Positions 54,712-63,760 of a DNA stretch of 64,000 nt are shown here, in pieces. Each line of letters starts with the position of its first letter. Within the stretch, counting starts at the first letter, position 1. The DNA lies in contig NZ_QRDY01000001.1 in NCBI RefSeq assembly GCF_003386205.1, positions 124,001-188,000 on the forward strand. Reading direction: 5' to 3'. A model generated the notes under the pieces. It did not search any database and was not told where the DNA came from. It was given only the letters and a program-made list of their open reading frames with translations. The position numbers were made by a program, and so were the translations under genes. This DNA is from Cohnella lupini. Lineage in GTDB: Bacteria; Bacillota; Bacilli; Paenibacillales; Paenibacillaceae.

Positions 54712-55833
54712 ATGACGCTGAATCAACTTAAACCTCCCCGTTGCGCAGGGTGTGGAATTCCGCTTCAAAGCGAAGATTCCATGAAGCCGGGTTTCGTTCC
54801 CGCTTCATCGATAGATAAGGAAGAGGCCGTATGCCAACGTTGCTTCCGAATCAAGAATTATAATGAAGTTTCATCCGTAACCGTCGATCAAGACGAATTC
54901 CTGAAGCTGCTCGGCGGAATCGCTTCGACGGATAGCTTGGTCGTGCATATCGTCGATTTGTTCGATTTTCAAGGCAGCTTGATATCCGGTTTGCAGAGAT
55001 TCGTCGGGAATAATCCGATATTATTGGTCGTCAATAAGATCGACTTGCTTCCGCCGGTCACGAACTGGAACAGGCTTCGGAATTGGGTGCAGAAGCAAGC
55101 CCGCGAAGAAGGGCTGAAGGTCGTCGACGTCGTGCTCTGCAGCGCTAGGCGCAACATCGGATTCGATCGCGTCGTCGAAGCCGTTAATACGTACAGGCAG
55201 AACAAGGACGTATACGTCGTAGGCGCGACGAATGTCGGCAAGAGCACGGTAATCAACCGATTAATCTCGGATTACAGCGATTTGAAGCGTGAGCTTACCG
55301 TTTCCAGATATCCGGGAACGACGCTGGATGCCGTGCACATTCCGCTTGACGACGGCAAGAGCATCATCGACACGCCAGGTATCGTCTATTCGTGGAGGAT
55401 GTCCGAAATCGTTCCCCGCAAGGACTTGGCCGCATTACTCCCGGACAAACCTCTTAAACCTCTTACTTATCAACTCAACGAGAAGCAATCGCTGTTTTTC
55501 GGAGGGTTGGCGAGGTTCGACTTCGTGGAGGGAGATCGTCAATCGTTCACTGTGAATATATCGGGCGGATTGACGGTCCATCGGACCAAGCTGGAACGGG
55601 CGGACGAGCTATACGAGCAGCATCGCGGCGTGATGCTAAGCCCGCCGAGTACCGAAGATCTTGATACTTTCCCGACATGGACCCGGCACCGCCTGAGGAT
55701 CGCTCCGAATTCCAACCAAGATATTTTCATATCCGGACTCGGGTGGATCCAAGCGAACGGAAAGCAAGGCGCGACCGTCGACGTCCACGCTCCGCGCGGA
55801 ATCAGAGTGTTGCTAAGGGAAAGCATTTTGTAA
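54712..55833 (+). CDS. yqeH: Ribosome biogenesis GTPase YqeH
   Basis: 373 residues. The N-terminal treble-clef zinc finger has CAGC and CQRC. The GTPase motifs are circularly permuted: NKID first, then the P-loop GATNVGKST and later DTPG, as in known YqeH. It acts in assembly of the 30S subunit. It starts one base after the yqeG stop. Confidence 0.96.
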   Translation: MTLNQLKPPRCAGCGIPLQSEDSMKPGFVPASSIDKEEAVCQRCFRIKNYNEVSSVTVDQDEFLKLLGGIASTDSLVVHIVDLFDFQGSLISGLQRFVGNNPILLVVNKIDLLPPVTNWNRLRNWVQKQAREEGLKVVDVVLCSARRNIGFDRVVEAVNTYRQNKDVYVVGATNVGKSTVINRLISDYSDLKRELTVSRYPGTTLDAVHIPLDDGKSIIDTPGIVYSWRMSEIVPRKDLAALLPDKPLKPLTYQLNEKQSLFFGGLARFDFVEGDRQSFTVNISGGLTVHRTKLERADELYEQHRGVMLSPPSTEDLDTFPTWTRHRLRIAPNSNQDIFISGLGWIQANGKQGATVDVHAPRGIRVLLRESIL

Positions 55834-55851
55834 TAGAGGAGCACGTTACCG

Positions 55852-56730
55852 ATGGACAGCCATACCGTCTTATTCGGGGTTATCGGCGATCCCATTCGTC
55901 ACTCCAAATCCCCGGTTATGTTGAATAGGGCATTCGGAGCGATAGGTATCAACGGAGCCTATGCCGCTTTCCATGTCTTACCCGATCAGTTGGAGCATGC
56001 CATCGCGGGCATTCGGGCCCTCGGGTTTAGGGGATTGAACGTCACCATTCCGCACAAGATCGAAGTCATGCGGTTTTTGGACGAGATCAGCGTCGGGGCT
56101 CAAGCAGCCGGCGCGGTTAACACGATCGTTAACGAGAACGGTCGATTGGTCGGATATAATACGGACGGGATCGGATACGTTCGCTCGTTGAAGGAAGAAG
56201 CTGAGCCGGATTTGGCCGGCAGAACGATCGTTGTGCTGGGTGCCGGAGGTGCGGCAAGAGGAATCTTATGGGCGTTGGCGCAAGAGAAGCCCGCCGCGAT
56301 TCTCGTCGCTAACCGCACGGAATCCAAAGCAGCCGAACTCGCCGCGACGTTCGATTCGGAATTCCGTATTCAATCGATTCCTTGGGGCGATTTGGAAGCG
56401 GCATGTTCGACAGCGGACGTGGTCATCAATACGACTTCCGTTGGCATGTCTCCCAATATTGAGGCTCTTCCTCTAGATCCGGCTTGGCTTAAGCCAGGAT
56501 CCGTCGTAAGCGATTTAATCTACAATCCGCTCAAGACCGCCTTTCTAGAGCAGGCCGAGCGGCTCGGATGCCGTATACACGGCGGTCTGGGTATGTTTAT
56601 TTATCAAGGCGCGTACGCCTTCGAATACTGGACCGGACAGTCGGCTCCCGTCGACGAGATGCGGGAAGCGGTGTTGGAGTCTTTCCCGCAAACAAACGAG
56701 ATTTTCCATAATAGAAAGCAGGAAACTTAA
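55852..56730 (+). CDS. aroE: Shikimate dehydrogenase
   Basis: 292 residues. NADP-dependent reduction of 3-dehydroshikimate in aromatic amino acid synthesis. GDPIRHSKSPVMLN binds shikimate, NVTIPHK carries the catalytic Lys, and GAGGAARG is the Rossmann loop; NTTSVGM is also present. ATG 55852 is about 11 bases after AGAGGAG. It overlaps the next gene by one base. Confidence 0.97.
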   Translation: MDSHTVLFGVIGDPIRHSKSPVMLNRAFGAIGINGAYAAFHVLPDQLEHAIAGIRALGFRGLNVTIPHKIEVMRFLDEISVGAQAAGAVNTIVNENGRLVGYNTDGIGYVRSLKEEAEPDLAGRTIVVLGAGGAARGILWALAQEKPAAILVANRTESKAAELAATFDSEFRIQSIPWGDLEAACSTADVVINTTSVGMSPNIEALPLDPAWLKPGSVVSDLIYNPLKTAFLEQAERLGCRIHGGLGMFIYQGAYAFEYWTGQSAPVDEMREAVLESFPQTNEIFHNRKQET

Positions 56731-57026
56731 TGCTAACAGGTAAACAGAAACGCCATCTTAGATCGCTAGCCCATCACTTGACGCCGATCTTCCAAGTCGG
56801 TAAAGGCGGAACCAACGATCATTTGATTCGCCATATCGAGGAAGCGATCGAAACGCGCGAGCTGATCAAGGTATCCGTGCTGACGAACTGCTCGGACGAT
56901 CCCCGCGAGATCGGGGCCGAGCTTGCCGAGAAGTCGGGGGCCGAGCTGGCTCAAGTCATCGGCAAAACCATCGTCCTCTACAAGGAATCCAAAGACCACA
57001 AGCAAATCGTGCTTCCACGCAAATAG
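56730..57026 (+). CDS. yqeI: CRM-domain RNA-binding protein (YhbY/YqeI)
   Basis: 98 residues. LTGKQKRHLRSLAHHLTPIFQVGKGG and the GKTIVLYKESKD end are the CRM domain. It binds pre-50S ribosomal particles in E. coli (YhbY). TAATG overlap with aroE. Confidence 0.95.
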   Translation: MLTGKQKRHLRSLAHHLTPIFQVGKGGTNDHLIRHIEEAIETRELIKVSVLTNCSDDPREIGAELAEKSGAELAQVIGKTIVLYKESKDHKQIVLPRK

Positions 57027-57047
57027 GGATCGGAAGGACTGGAGCTT

Positions 57048-57635
57048 ATGCGCAGAATCGGATTGCTCGGAGGTACGTTCGACCCGGTCCACAACGGACA
57101 TTTGATTGCGGCGCAAGCTGCCCGCGAGGCGGCGAAGTTGAACGAGGTATGGTTTATTCCAACGTCCACCCCTCCGCATAAACCTCAACCGGGCGCGGAC
57201 GGCGAGAATCGGCGTCTTATGCTGGAGGCGGCCATCGGGGGGAATTCCTCGTTCCGGATAGAGGACATTGAGCTTCGGCGAGAAGGAACGTCTTATACGA
57301 TCGACACCGTGACGGCCCTGCAAGAACAATTTCCGGAAGTTCAATTCTATTGGATCCTTGGATCGGATATGCTAATGGACTTACCCAATTGGCGCAGGAT
57401 AGAAGAGCTCGCGGAACGTCTTTCCTTCATCGGATTGGAACGGCCGGATCAACCGGGCGACGATGGCTTGCTGCCCGTATTTATCAGACGCCGCTTGATC
57501 AAAGCCAAGATGCCTCCCATGGGGATTTCCTCTTCGGAGATCAGGCACCTGCTTAAAGAAGGGCGATCCATTCGTTATATGCTACCGGATTCGGTCCTTG
57601 ATTTTATTCAAAGGAATGATTTGTATGAATCTTGA
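57048..57635 (+). CDS. nadD: Nicotinate-nucleotide adenylyltransferase
   Basis: 195 residues. GGTFDPVHNGHL contains the nucleotidyltransferase HxGH motif and ISSSEIR the second signature. It makes deamido-NAD from nicotinate mononucleotide and ATP. Located 21 bases after yqeI with GGAAGGACTGGAG upstream. Confidence 0.97.
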   Translation: MRRIGLLGGTFDPVHNGHLIAAQAAREAAKLNEVWFIPTSTPPHKPQPGADGENRRLMLEAAIGGNSSFRIEDIELRREGTSYTIDTVTALQEQFPEVQFYWILGSDMLMDLPNWRRIEELAERLSFIGLERPDQPGDDGLLPVFIRRRLIKAKMPPMGISSSEIRHLLKEGRSIRYMLPDSVLDFIQRNDLYES

Positions 57636-58188
57636 CGCATTAAGGGAAGCAACCCGAAGCCAGATGCCTGAGAAGAGATGGAAGCATACGTTGGGCGTCG
57701 TCGAGACGGCCATTGCGCTTGCCAACCGCTACGGCGGCGACCCTGCTAAAGCGGAGCTGGGCGCCTTGCTTCACGATTATTCCAAAGCGTGGGCGATCGA
57801 TCGGATGGAAGCGATTATTCGGGAACACGGACTTCATGGCGAGTTGCTGATTCACGACAAGGAGCTATGGCACGCCCATGTAGGCGCATGGGCGGTTCAA
57901 TCGGAGCATGGCGTGACGGACGTAGAGGTTTTGGACGCGATCCGTTACCACACTTCCGGACGGGAAAACATGACGAAGCTGGACAAAATCGTTTGTTTAG
58001 CGGATTATATAGAACCGGGCCGAGATTATCCGGGAGTTAGCAAGATTCGCGAGCTCGCAGAGCATAGTATGGAGAAAGCGCTAGTAAGGGCTTTCGATTC
58101 GACCATAGAGGTGTTGATGGAGCGAGGAAAACGTATTTTTCCGTTAACCGTCCTCGCACGAAACGATCTCATTATTCAATACAAATAA
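57625..58188 (+). CDS. yqeK: HD-domain Ap4A hydrolase YqeK
   Basis: 187 residues. RWKHTLGVVE and LLHDYSK form the HD metal site, and the later RYHTSG matches YqeK. Bacterial YqeK has been shown to hydrolyse diadenosine tetraphosphate symmetrically. ATG 57625 follows AAAGGAATG; it overlaps nadD by 11 bases. Confidence 0.95.
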   Translation: MNLDALREATRSQMPEKRWKHTLGVVETAIALANRYGGDPAKAELGALLHDYSKAWAIDRMEAIIREHGLHGELLIHDKELWHAHVGAWAVQSEHGVTDVEVLDAIRYHTSGRENMTKLDKIVCLADYIEPGRDYPGVSKIRELAEHSMEKALVRAFDSTIEVLMERGKRIFPLTVLARNDLIIQYK

Positions 58189-58215
58189 TTAACATTACAA
58201 AACGGAGGCTGAGAC

Positions 58216-58560
58216 ATGGCAGTAAATTCGGAACAGTTATTGAAATCGGTGCTTAACGCGGCGGAAGAAAAGAAAGCGCACGACGTCGTGGCTTTGAATT
58301 TGCAAGGAATTTCATTGATCGCGGACTATTTCGTGATTTGTCACGGAAACTCGGATACCCAGGTGCTCTCGATCGCTACGGAAATTCGCAAAAGCGCGGA
58401 ATTGAGCGGCAAACGCGTTCGCTTGGAAGGCATGGATACGGCTCGTTGGGTGCTGGTCGACATGGGAGATGTCGTGGCTCACGTATTCCACAGAGACGAA
58501 AGAGAGTATTACCATTTGGAACGTTTGTGGTCCGACGCGAAGGCAGTTGAATCGGTATGA
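58216..58560 (+). CDS. rsfS: Ribosome silencing factor RsfS
   Basis: 114 residues. ADYFVICHGNSDTQVLSI and GDVVAHVFHRDEREYYHLERLW are hallmarks. It binds uL14 and blocks subunit joining in starvation. ATG 58216 follows CGGAGG. It ends four bases inside the next gene. Confidence 0.96.
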   Translation: MAVNSEQLLKSVLNAAEEKKAHDVVALNLQGISLIADYFVICHGNSDTQVLSIATEIRKSAELSGKRVRLEGMDTARWVLVDMGDVVAHVFHRDEREYYHLERLWSDAKAVESV

Positions 58561-59486
58561 ATTTAACGGCCGGAACCTTGCAGAGATTGTGGGTTCGCAG
58601 GGAGCTGTCCCCTTATGGATGGTTCCTTGGTTTTGGGCCGGAGGACGGCCCGGAGGTTCATCTTCCTTACGGGGAAGCCGCAGGTAACAAACCGGAAATC
58701 GATACGGATATCGAAGTGTTCCTCTTCCACGACGATAAGGAGCGGATCACCGCTACCTTGCGCAAGCCTTTGATCGTGCTAGGGGAAATGGCAAGGCTTA
58801 CGGTCGCGGATTTCCATCCTCATTTCGGGTTTTTCCTGGAAATGGGGATCGGACGCCAGCTGCTGCTGCCGTTGAAATCCTTTCCCATCGAACGAAGGAA
58901 CGTGTGGCCGCAAAAAGGGGACGAGCTATTCGTCGTCATGAAGCACGACAAAGAAGGACGGATGCTTGCCCGTCTGGCCAAGATCGACGATTTCGCTCCG
59001 CATGTATTCCGCGCTCCGACCACATGGCTTAACGAATGGCGGGAAGGCTGGGTTACGGACGTTTATCGCGATGGCGTATTTACGCTCGTGGAAGGCGGAG
59101 TGCTAGGATTCGGCGCCCTTGGCTACATAAACGACTCGACCATGAACCATCCGCTGAGGATCGGGCAGAAGTTCAACGCCCGCGTCACTCAAGTCCGGGA
59201 AGATGGCCGCGTTTCCCTAAGCATTCGGGCAACGAAGGAAGTCGGTCGGGTCGAGGACGCGGATCGCATTCTCGCGTTTATTAAAGAGCGGCCGGGCGGA
59301 GCGATGCCTTACTCCGATCAGACCAGCGCCGAGGATATCCAGCGCCGCTTCCAACTAAGCAAGTCCGCGTTCAAACGAGCGCTAGGCAAGCTGATGAAGG
59401 AAGGACTCGTTACGCAGAAGGGGAATTGGACTCATCTGAACGAGGTCGACGGAGAGCCCGAGAGTAAACCTGAATCGGATAATTGA
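58557..59486 (+). CDS. cvfB: S1 RNA-binding domain protein, CvfB family
   Basis: 309 residues, with several S1-type OB folds and a C-terminal winged helix (DIQRRFQLSKSAFKRALGKLMKEGLVTQ). CvfB is an RNA-binding virulence regulator in Staphylococcus and YitL in Bacillus. It overlaps rsfS by four bases, which places it inside the yqe cluster; in B. subtilis yqeM follows yqeL directly, so this is an insertion in the order. Confidence 0.85.
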   Translation: MNLTAGTLQRLWVRRELSPYGWFLGFGPEDGPEVHLPYGEAAGNKPEIDTDIEVFLFHDDKERITATLRKPLIVLGEMARLTVADFHPHFGFFLEMGIGRQLLLPLKSFPIERRNVWPQKGDELFVVMKHDKEGRMLARLAKIDDFAPHVFRAPTTWLNEWREGWVTDVYRDGVFTLVEGGVLGFGALGYINDSTMNHPLRIGQKFNARVTQVREDGRVSLSIRATKEVGRVEDADRILAFIKERPGGAMPYSDQTSAEDIQRRFQLSKSAFKRALGKLMKEGLVTQKGNWTHLNEVDGEPESKPESDN

Positions 59487-59523
59487 TATATCCGATAGAG
59501 ACTGGAAGACTGGGGAGACAATC

Positions 59524-60318
59524 ATGCGCACTTATCGGCAGTTTGCTGCCGTCTATGATCGTTTGATGGAAGAGATGCCTTATTCCGAATGGATGAGCTT
59601 CGCCCGCCGGTGCTGGGAAAAGTACGGCATACCGGCAACGGTCGTCGATCTCGGCTGCGGAACGGGCAATATGACGATCCCGCTTGCCCGCTCGGGGTTC
59701 ACCGTCTTCGGAATCGATCTCTCCTCCGAGATGCTTTCGGTTGCCAGAAGCAAATGGGATGAACCGACGATCCGAAGCGGTTACAGGGATGAACCGGGAA
59801 CGATCCGGTGGCTGCAGCAAGACATGCGAGATTGGGATTTGCCTCAGCCCGTGGATGCGGTAATCAGCTTCTGCGATTGCCTGAATTACTTAACCGAGCC
59901 CGAAGACGTTACGGCTACGATTCGGCGAACCTATGAAGGTTTAACCCCAGGTGGATTATTCCTATTCGACGTCCATTCGCCTAAGCAATTGGAAAGATAC
60001 GCGGAGGAACAGCCTTTCGTTTACGACGAGAAGGACGTCGCGTATTTATGGACATGCGATTACGATCCGTCGCGGCTGGAAATCGAGCACTCGTTGACTT
60101 TTTTCATTCAGGAAGAGTCCGCCTCCAAGAGCGGAAGCGGCGTTTTATATAGCCGATTCGAGGAGTCCCACGTACAGAGGGCTTACGATCCCGATTGGAT
60201 CGCGGATCAACTGGCGGAAACGGGATTCGAAATTCTTCATCGCGTTGCCGATTTCAAGTGGGAAGAGCCCGACGAGGAATCGGAAAGGCTGTTCTACGTC
60301 GCTCGCAAACCGGAGTAA
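59524..60318 (+). CDS. yqeM: SAM-dependent methyltransferase YqeM
   Basis: 264 residues, class I methyltransferase. VVDLGCGTGNMTIPLARSG (SAM loop), FGIDLSSEML and FCDCLNYL are visible. The N-terminal FAAVYDRLMEEMPYSEW matches YqeM. Its substrate is unknown. Last gene of the cluster before a terminator. Confidence 0.88.
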   Translation: MRTYRQFAAVYDRLMEEMPYSEWMSFARRCWEKYGIPATVVDLGCGTGNMTIPLARSGFTVFGIDLSSEMLSVARSKWDEPTIRSGYRDEPGTIRWLQQDMRDWDLPQPVDAVISFCDCLNYLTEPEDVTATIRRTYEGLTPGGLFLFDVHSPKQLERYAEEQPFVYDEKDVAYLWTCDYDPSRLEIEHSLTFFIQEESASKSGSGVLYSRFEESHVQRAYDPDWIADQLAETGFEILHRVADFKWEEPDEESERLFYVARKPE

Positions 60319-60338
60319 CGACGAAGCGGATTACCAAG

Positions 60339-60390
60339 CGGGGCTGCCCTCGAAGTCGAAGTCGACGTCGGAGCAGCCCCGTTTCGTTTA
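60339..60390. terminator. Bidirectional terminator between yqeM and the MMPL gene
   Basis: CGGGGCTGC pairs with GCAGCCCCG (60373-60381) around a CGA-rich inner arm, followed by TTTCGTTTATTTT. It reaches the stop of the minus-strand gene. Confidence 0.8.
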
Positions 60391-62616
60391 TTTTCCGGCG
60401 GAAGTTTGGACTTGTTTTTGCACCGTCTCGTATTTGCCGGGCCAGAAGGAAAGACGCCCCAGTAATAACGTAATGGCGGGAACCAAGAACGGCCGGACGA
60501 CGAAAGTATCGAGCAAGACGCCGATTGCCGTTATCATGCCGAACTGCACGAGCACTTGTATCGGAAGGGTAGCCAGCACGGCGAAGGTTCCTGCAAGAAT
60601 GAGTCCGGCGGAAGTTATAACGGAACCGGTCTCTCCTACGCCTTCTTTAATGGCCTGCTTTAGCGGCATATATTTTCTTTTCTGCCAAATGCTCGAGATC
60701 ATGAAGATATTATAGTCTTCTCCCAATGCGACGAGGAATACGAATGAATACAGCGGGATCGAACCCTGAATCGCATCCGCCCCCATGACATGATGTACGA
60801 TGAGCCAGCCAAGTCCAAGTGCCGAGAAGTAAGATAGAATAACCGTGAGAACGAGATAGACGGTGGCAACGACGGAACGAAGATAGGCGAGCAGGAGCAA
60901 GGTAATCAAGCCGATAACGATCGGAATAATAAGCTTCGTATCCCTTTCGCCAGTCACCCTCGTATCGTGTTGCTCCGCGGTTTGACCGCTTATCCATACT
61001 CGTTCTTCCGGGTCGGAGACGCCGGCATCCGTTAGAGCGGCCTCCATCGCGGTTTGTAATTCGGGAACTTTGTCCATGGCTTCCAGCGAATACGGATTCA
61101 GATTGAATTCAACGTCGTATGCAATGATTTGCTCGTTCTGCTGACCGATATGCGGCTGGGATACATTATTGATATAGGGAAGTGCGGCAAGCGTTCGGTC
61201 CAGATCAATCTGTTTTCCTTGCGTGTCGACGATAACCTTGGCCGGAGCAAGTTCACCGGGAGAAAATTTCTCTCCGATCATGGAGAAGCCCTCGCGCGAC
61301 TCCATATCCTTCGGAAAAGAAGACAAGATATCGTAGGTTGTCTTAATTTGCGTTGCGAAAGCAGCGAATCCGCCGAGGATTACGATACAGATAATCACGA
61401 TCAACCCCGGTTTTCTGATTACGGCGTTGCCGACCCAGTTCCGTGGTTCCTTGGGCTCGACGATAGGAACGGGTTTGCCTTTGCGGACTGCCCGTTCCTG
61501 CTGCATTTCCGGCGTTCTTGGCACGAAAGGAAAGAAAGCGCCTCTGCCGATAATGGCGAGCATCGCCGGAACGAGAGTAAGGCTGGCAATGCCCATAATT
61601 AAAATAGCTATGCTGAATGGCGCAGCGAATCGATGGTAGGAGCCGTACTCCGCCACCAATAGCGCGAGCAACGACAGAACGACCGTAAGTCCGCTCATGG
61701 CAATCGCCCCCGATGAGCCCGTAATGGCCGCGAGCAATGCCTTGCCTTTGTCACTCTCTACTTTAAGAAGTTGGCGAAAGCGAGAGATGAGGAACAGACA
61801 ATAATCCGTTCCGGCACCGAATAAGAGAACCGTCATGATCGAGATCGCCTGCGAGTCGACGACGATCCAGCGTTCATGCGCCATCCAACCTAACACGGGG
61901 TTAATGACGCCGTATGCGAAACCTACGGCAATGAGCGGAAGAAATGCGAGAATCGGCGAACGATAGATTAAGAGCAATAAGACGAGTACCAGAAGTACCG
62001 TACCGATCAATAACGAAATATCGGCGTTGGAGAACAGGCCGGTCGCGTCGATTTGAATGCCGACGGGTCCGGTGACACGGGCGCTTAACCGGTCGACGGA
62101 ACCTTTGGCAACCGAGTAAGGATCCTCGCCGAACGTATTCACCGTATACTTCTTTATTTGGTCGACGCCTTCTTTTAATCCATCCACTTCCGCTTGTTTG
62201 TCGAACAAGACCGGGGTAACGAGCGTGCTTCCATCCTCGGATAAACCTTCTTTGAGAGCTTCGATCGGCATCCGATGATAAGGAGGAACGGAGGTTTGGT
62301 GGGATACCGGTACTGCGGTGAGCTTCTCGGCGAGTTGTTGAATTTTTTGCAGATCGGCATCCTGTAGACCGCCTTCTCTATGCCATACGAGAAGAGCCGG
62401 AATGTCGGCGCCCGCGGGAAACTCCCGCTTCGCGATCTGCTCCGCCTGAACAGAAGGTTTGGTGTAGCTTAAGTTAGGCGCGTTGTTGATTTCCTCATCG
62501 GTGACGGAGGGAAGCAGACTGGTTAATAGCCCCGCTGCCGCAATCCAGACGAACAACGTGATCCATTTACTCTTTTTGCCTGCAACCCATTTGCCTAATC
62601 CTTTACTTTGGTTCAT
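60388..62616 (-). CDS. MMPL/RND family exporter
   Basis: 742 residues, about twelve membrane segments in two halves, each with a large outer loop. FGAGTDYCLFLISRFRQLL (first half) and VALGEDYNIFMISSIW (second half) are the MMPL motifs with the Asp residues used for proton flow. Relatives include YdgH and YerP, which export lipids, surfactin or drugs. The substrate is not inferred. It is divergent from a TetR regulator, a classical repressor-target layout. Confidence 0.93.
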   Translation of the reverse strand: MNQSKGLGKWVAGKKSKWITLFVWIAAAGLLTSLLPSVTDEEINNAPNLSYTKPSVQAEQIAKREFPAGADIPALLVWHREGGLQDADLQKIQQLAEKLTAVPVSHQTSVPPYHRMPIEALKEGLSEDGSTLVTPVLFDKQAEVDGLKEGVDQIKKYTVNTFGEDPYSVAKGSVDRLSARVTGPVGIQIDATGLFSNADISLLIGTVLLVLVLLLLIYRSPILAFLPLIAVGFAYGVINPVLGWMAHERWIVVDSQAISIMTVLLFGAGTDYCLFLISRFRQLLKVESDKGKALLAAITGSSGAIAMSGLTVVLSLLALLVAEYGSYHRFAAPFSIAILIMGIASLTLVPAMLAIIGRGAFFPFVPRTPEMQQERAVRKGKPVPIVEPKEPRNWVGNAVIRKPGLIVIICIVILGGFAAFATQIKTTYDILSSFPKDMESREGFSMIGEKFSPGELAPAKVIVDTQGKQIDLDRTLAALPYINNVSQPHIGQQNEQIIAYDVEFNLNPYSLEAMDKVPELQTAMEAALTDAGVSDPEERVWISGQTAEQHDTRVTGERDTKLIIPIVIGLITLLLLAYLRSVVATVYLVLTVILSYFSALGLGWLIVHHVMGADAIQGSIPLYSFVFLVALGEDYNIFMISSIWQKRKYMPLKQAIKEGVGETGSVITSAGLILAGTFAVLATLPIQVLVQFGMITAIGVLLDTFVVRPFLVPAITLLLGRLSFWPGKYETVQKQVQTSAGK

Positions 62617-62690
62617 GGTATAAGAGTCCTCCTTACGATTTTGACGATGTTTGCGCTAATCATTTGGGATATAATCGAAATATTAAGATC

Positions 62691-62716
62691 AACCTAATTA
62701 TATATACCGGAAGGTT
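62691..62716. promoter_or_regulatory. Candidate TetR operator between the exporter and its regulator
   Basis: AACCT (62691-62695) and AGGTT (62712-62716) form an inverted repeat around an A/T-rich centre, within 148 bases of divergent intergenic DNA. Size and position suit a TetR site. Confidence 0.35.
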
Positions 62717-62764
62717 AATTATACAACTATTGAATTCGATCATCGGGAGGGCAGCCCTTTTCAT

Positions 62765-63382
62765 ATGACAGAACCTCATTCCAAGCGTTCTCCAGGAAGA
62801 CCGAAAGCCGAATCCGGAGAAGCATCGATGCGAGATAAAGTACTCATGGCCGCTTCCGCGATGTTCATGGAGTTCGGGTACGAACCGGTGACGATCAACG
62901 CGATCGCGGAGCGAGCCGGAGTGACCAAGGCCTCGGTCTATTATTACTTTACGAACAAAGCCGTTCTTTTCGCGAAGTCCGTTTCCGCGATGATGCGGCG
63001 GATTTCGAGCTCCACCCGGAAGATACTGGAAGCGAATTCGGGTATACGGGATAAGCTCGAGCAGCTAGCGTTCACGAAAATGTCCCGCCCCCATTTGGAG
63101 TTCGAGAGCCTGTTAAGGGAAGCGATTCCCTTCCTCTCGGCGGAGCAACTGGACGACATTCGCAAGGCCGAGCATTCGATACACGAGGTCATTGCCAAGA
63201 CGTTCCAGGAAGCGATGGATGCGGGAGAGATCGCCCGTGCCAATTCTCTTCTGCTGTCCCATGCCTTTACGGCGCTCTTGATGATCGGGACCAGGGAGCA
63301 GGTCGGCGAAGTCCATTATTCCGGACGGGAGCTGTCAGACGCGATCGTAGCTTTGTTCTGGAAGGGAATATCGCCCGATTAA
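62765..63382 (+). CDS. TetR family transcriptional regulator
   Basis: 205 residues. N-terminal helix-turn-helix: MFMEFGYEPVTINAIAERAGVTKASVYYYFTNKAVLF, followed by the ligand-binding helical domain. It probably represses the divergently encoded MMPL exporter and its own gene. ATG 62765 is 13-17 bases after CGGGAGGG, a rather long spacing. Ligand unknown. Confidence 0.92.
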   Translation: MTEPHSKRSPGRPKAESGEASMRDKVLMAASAMFMEFGYEPVTINAIAERAGVTKASVYYYFTNKAVLFAKSVSAMMRRISSSTRKILEANSGIRDKLEQLAFTKMSRPHLEFESLLREAIPFLSAEQLDDIRKAEHSIHEVIAKTFQEAMDAGEIARANSLLLSHAFTALLMIGTREQVGEVHYSGRELSDAIVALFWKGISPD

Positions 63383-63403
63383 GTTAGAGCAGTATCGTAT
63401 CGC

Positions 63404-63433
63404 TTGACATCGTTCGAGTGAATTGGCTATAAT
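63404..63433 (+). promoter_or_regulatory. Sigma-A promoter of the leuS leader
   Basis: TTGACA (63404-63409), 18 bases, TATAAT (63428-63433); both hexamers are perfect. Confidence 0.8.
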
Positions 63434-63439
63434 CATGGC

Positions 63440-63717
63440 ATACTTTGGCTGTGATAAGGAGCAGTACTCGTTAGACGTTACCCAGAGAGCCGGCGGATGG
63501 TGCAAGCCGGTTAACGCAGACGACGAACTCGCCTTGGAGCCTCCGAGCTAATCGGTTCATCCATTTGCGGATGCTTTCCGTTAAGCAAGGCGTCACCTCT
63601 CGTTACGAGGGCACAAGTGGGCGGCGATCCAAGCAGGATATCCGTCAACTAGGGTGGTACCACGGGAATTAATCCTCTCGTCCCTAGCGACAACGCTAGG
63701 GGCGGGAGTTTTTTGTT
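63440..63717 (+). promoter_or_regulatory. T-box leader controlling leuS, leucine specifier CUC
   Basis: Specifier region GAACTCGCC has CTC (63528-63530), a leucine codon, in the usual position before TTGGA. The conserved T-box AGGGTGGTACCACGG is at 63651-63665. The terminator stem CGTCCCTAGCG / CGCTAGGGGCG with TTTTTT ends at about 63715. Uncharged tRNA-Leu (GAG anticodon) would pair with the specifier and the T-box and allow read-through into leuS. Confidence 0.93.
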
Positions 63718-63760
63718 TGACCAGACGCGAATTTAAGAGAACATAAGGGAGTTAACGAAC

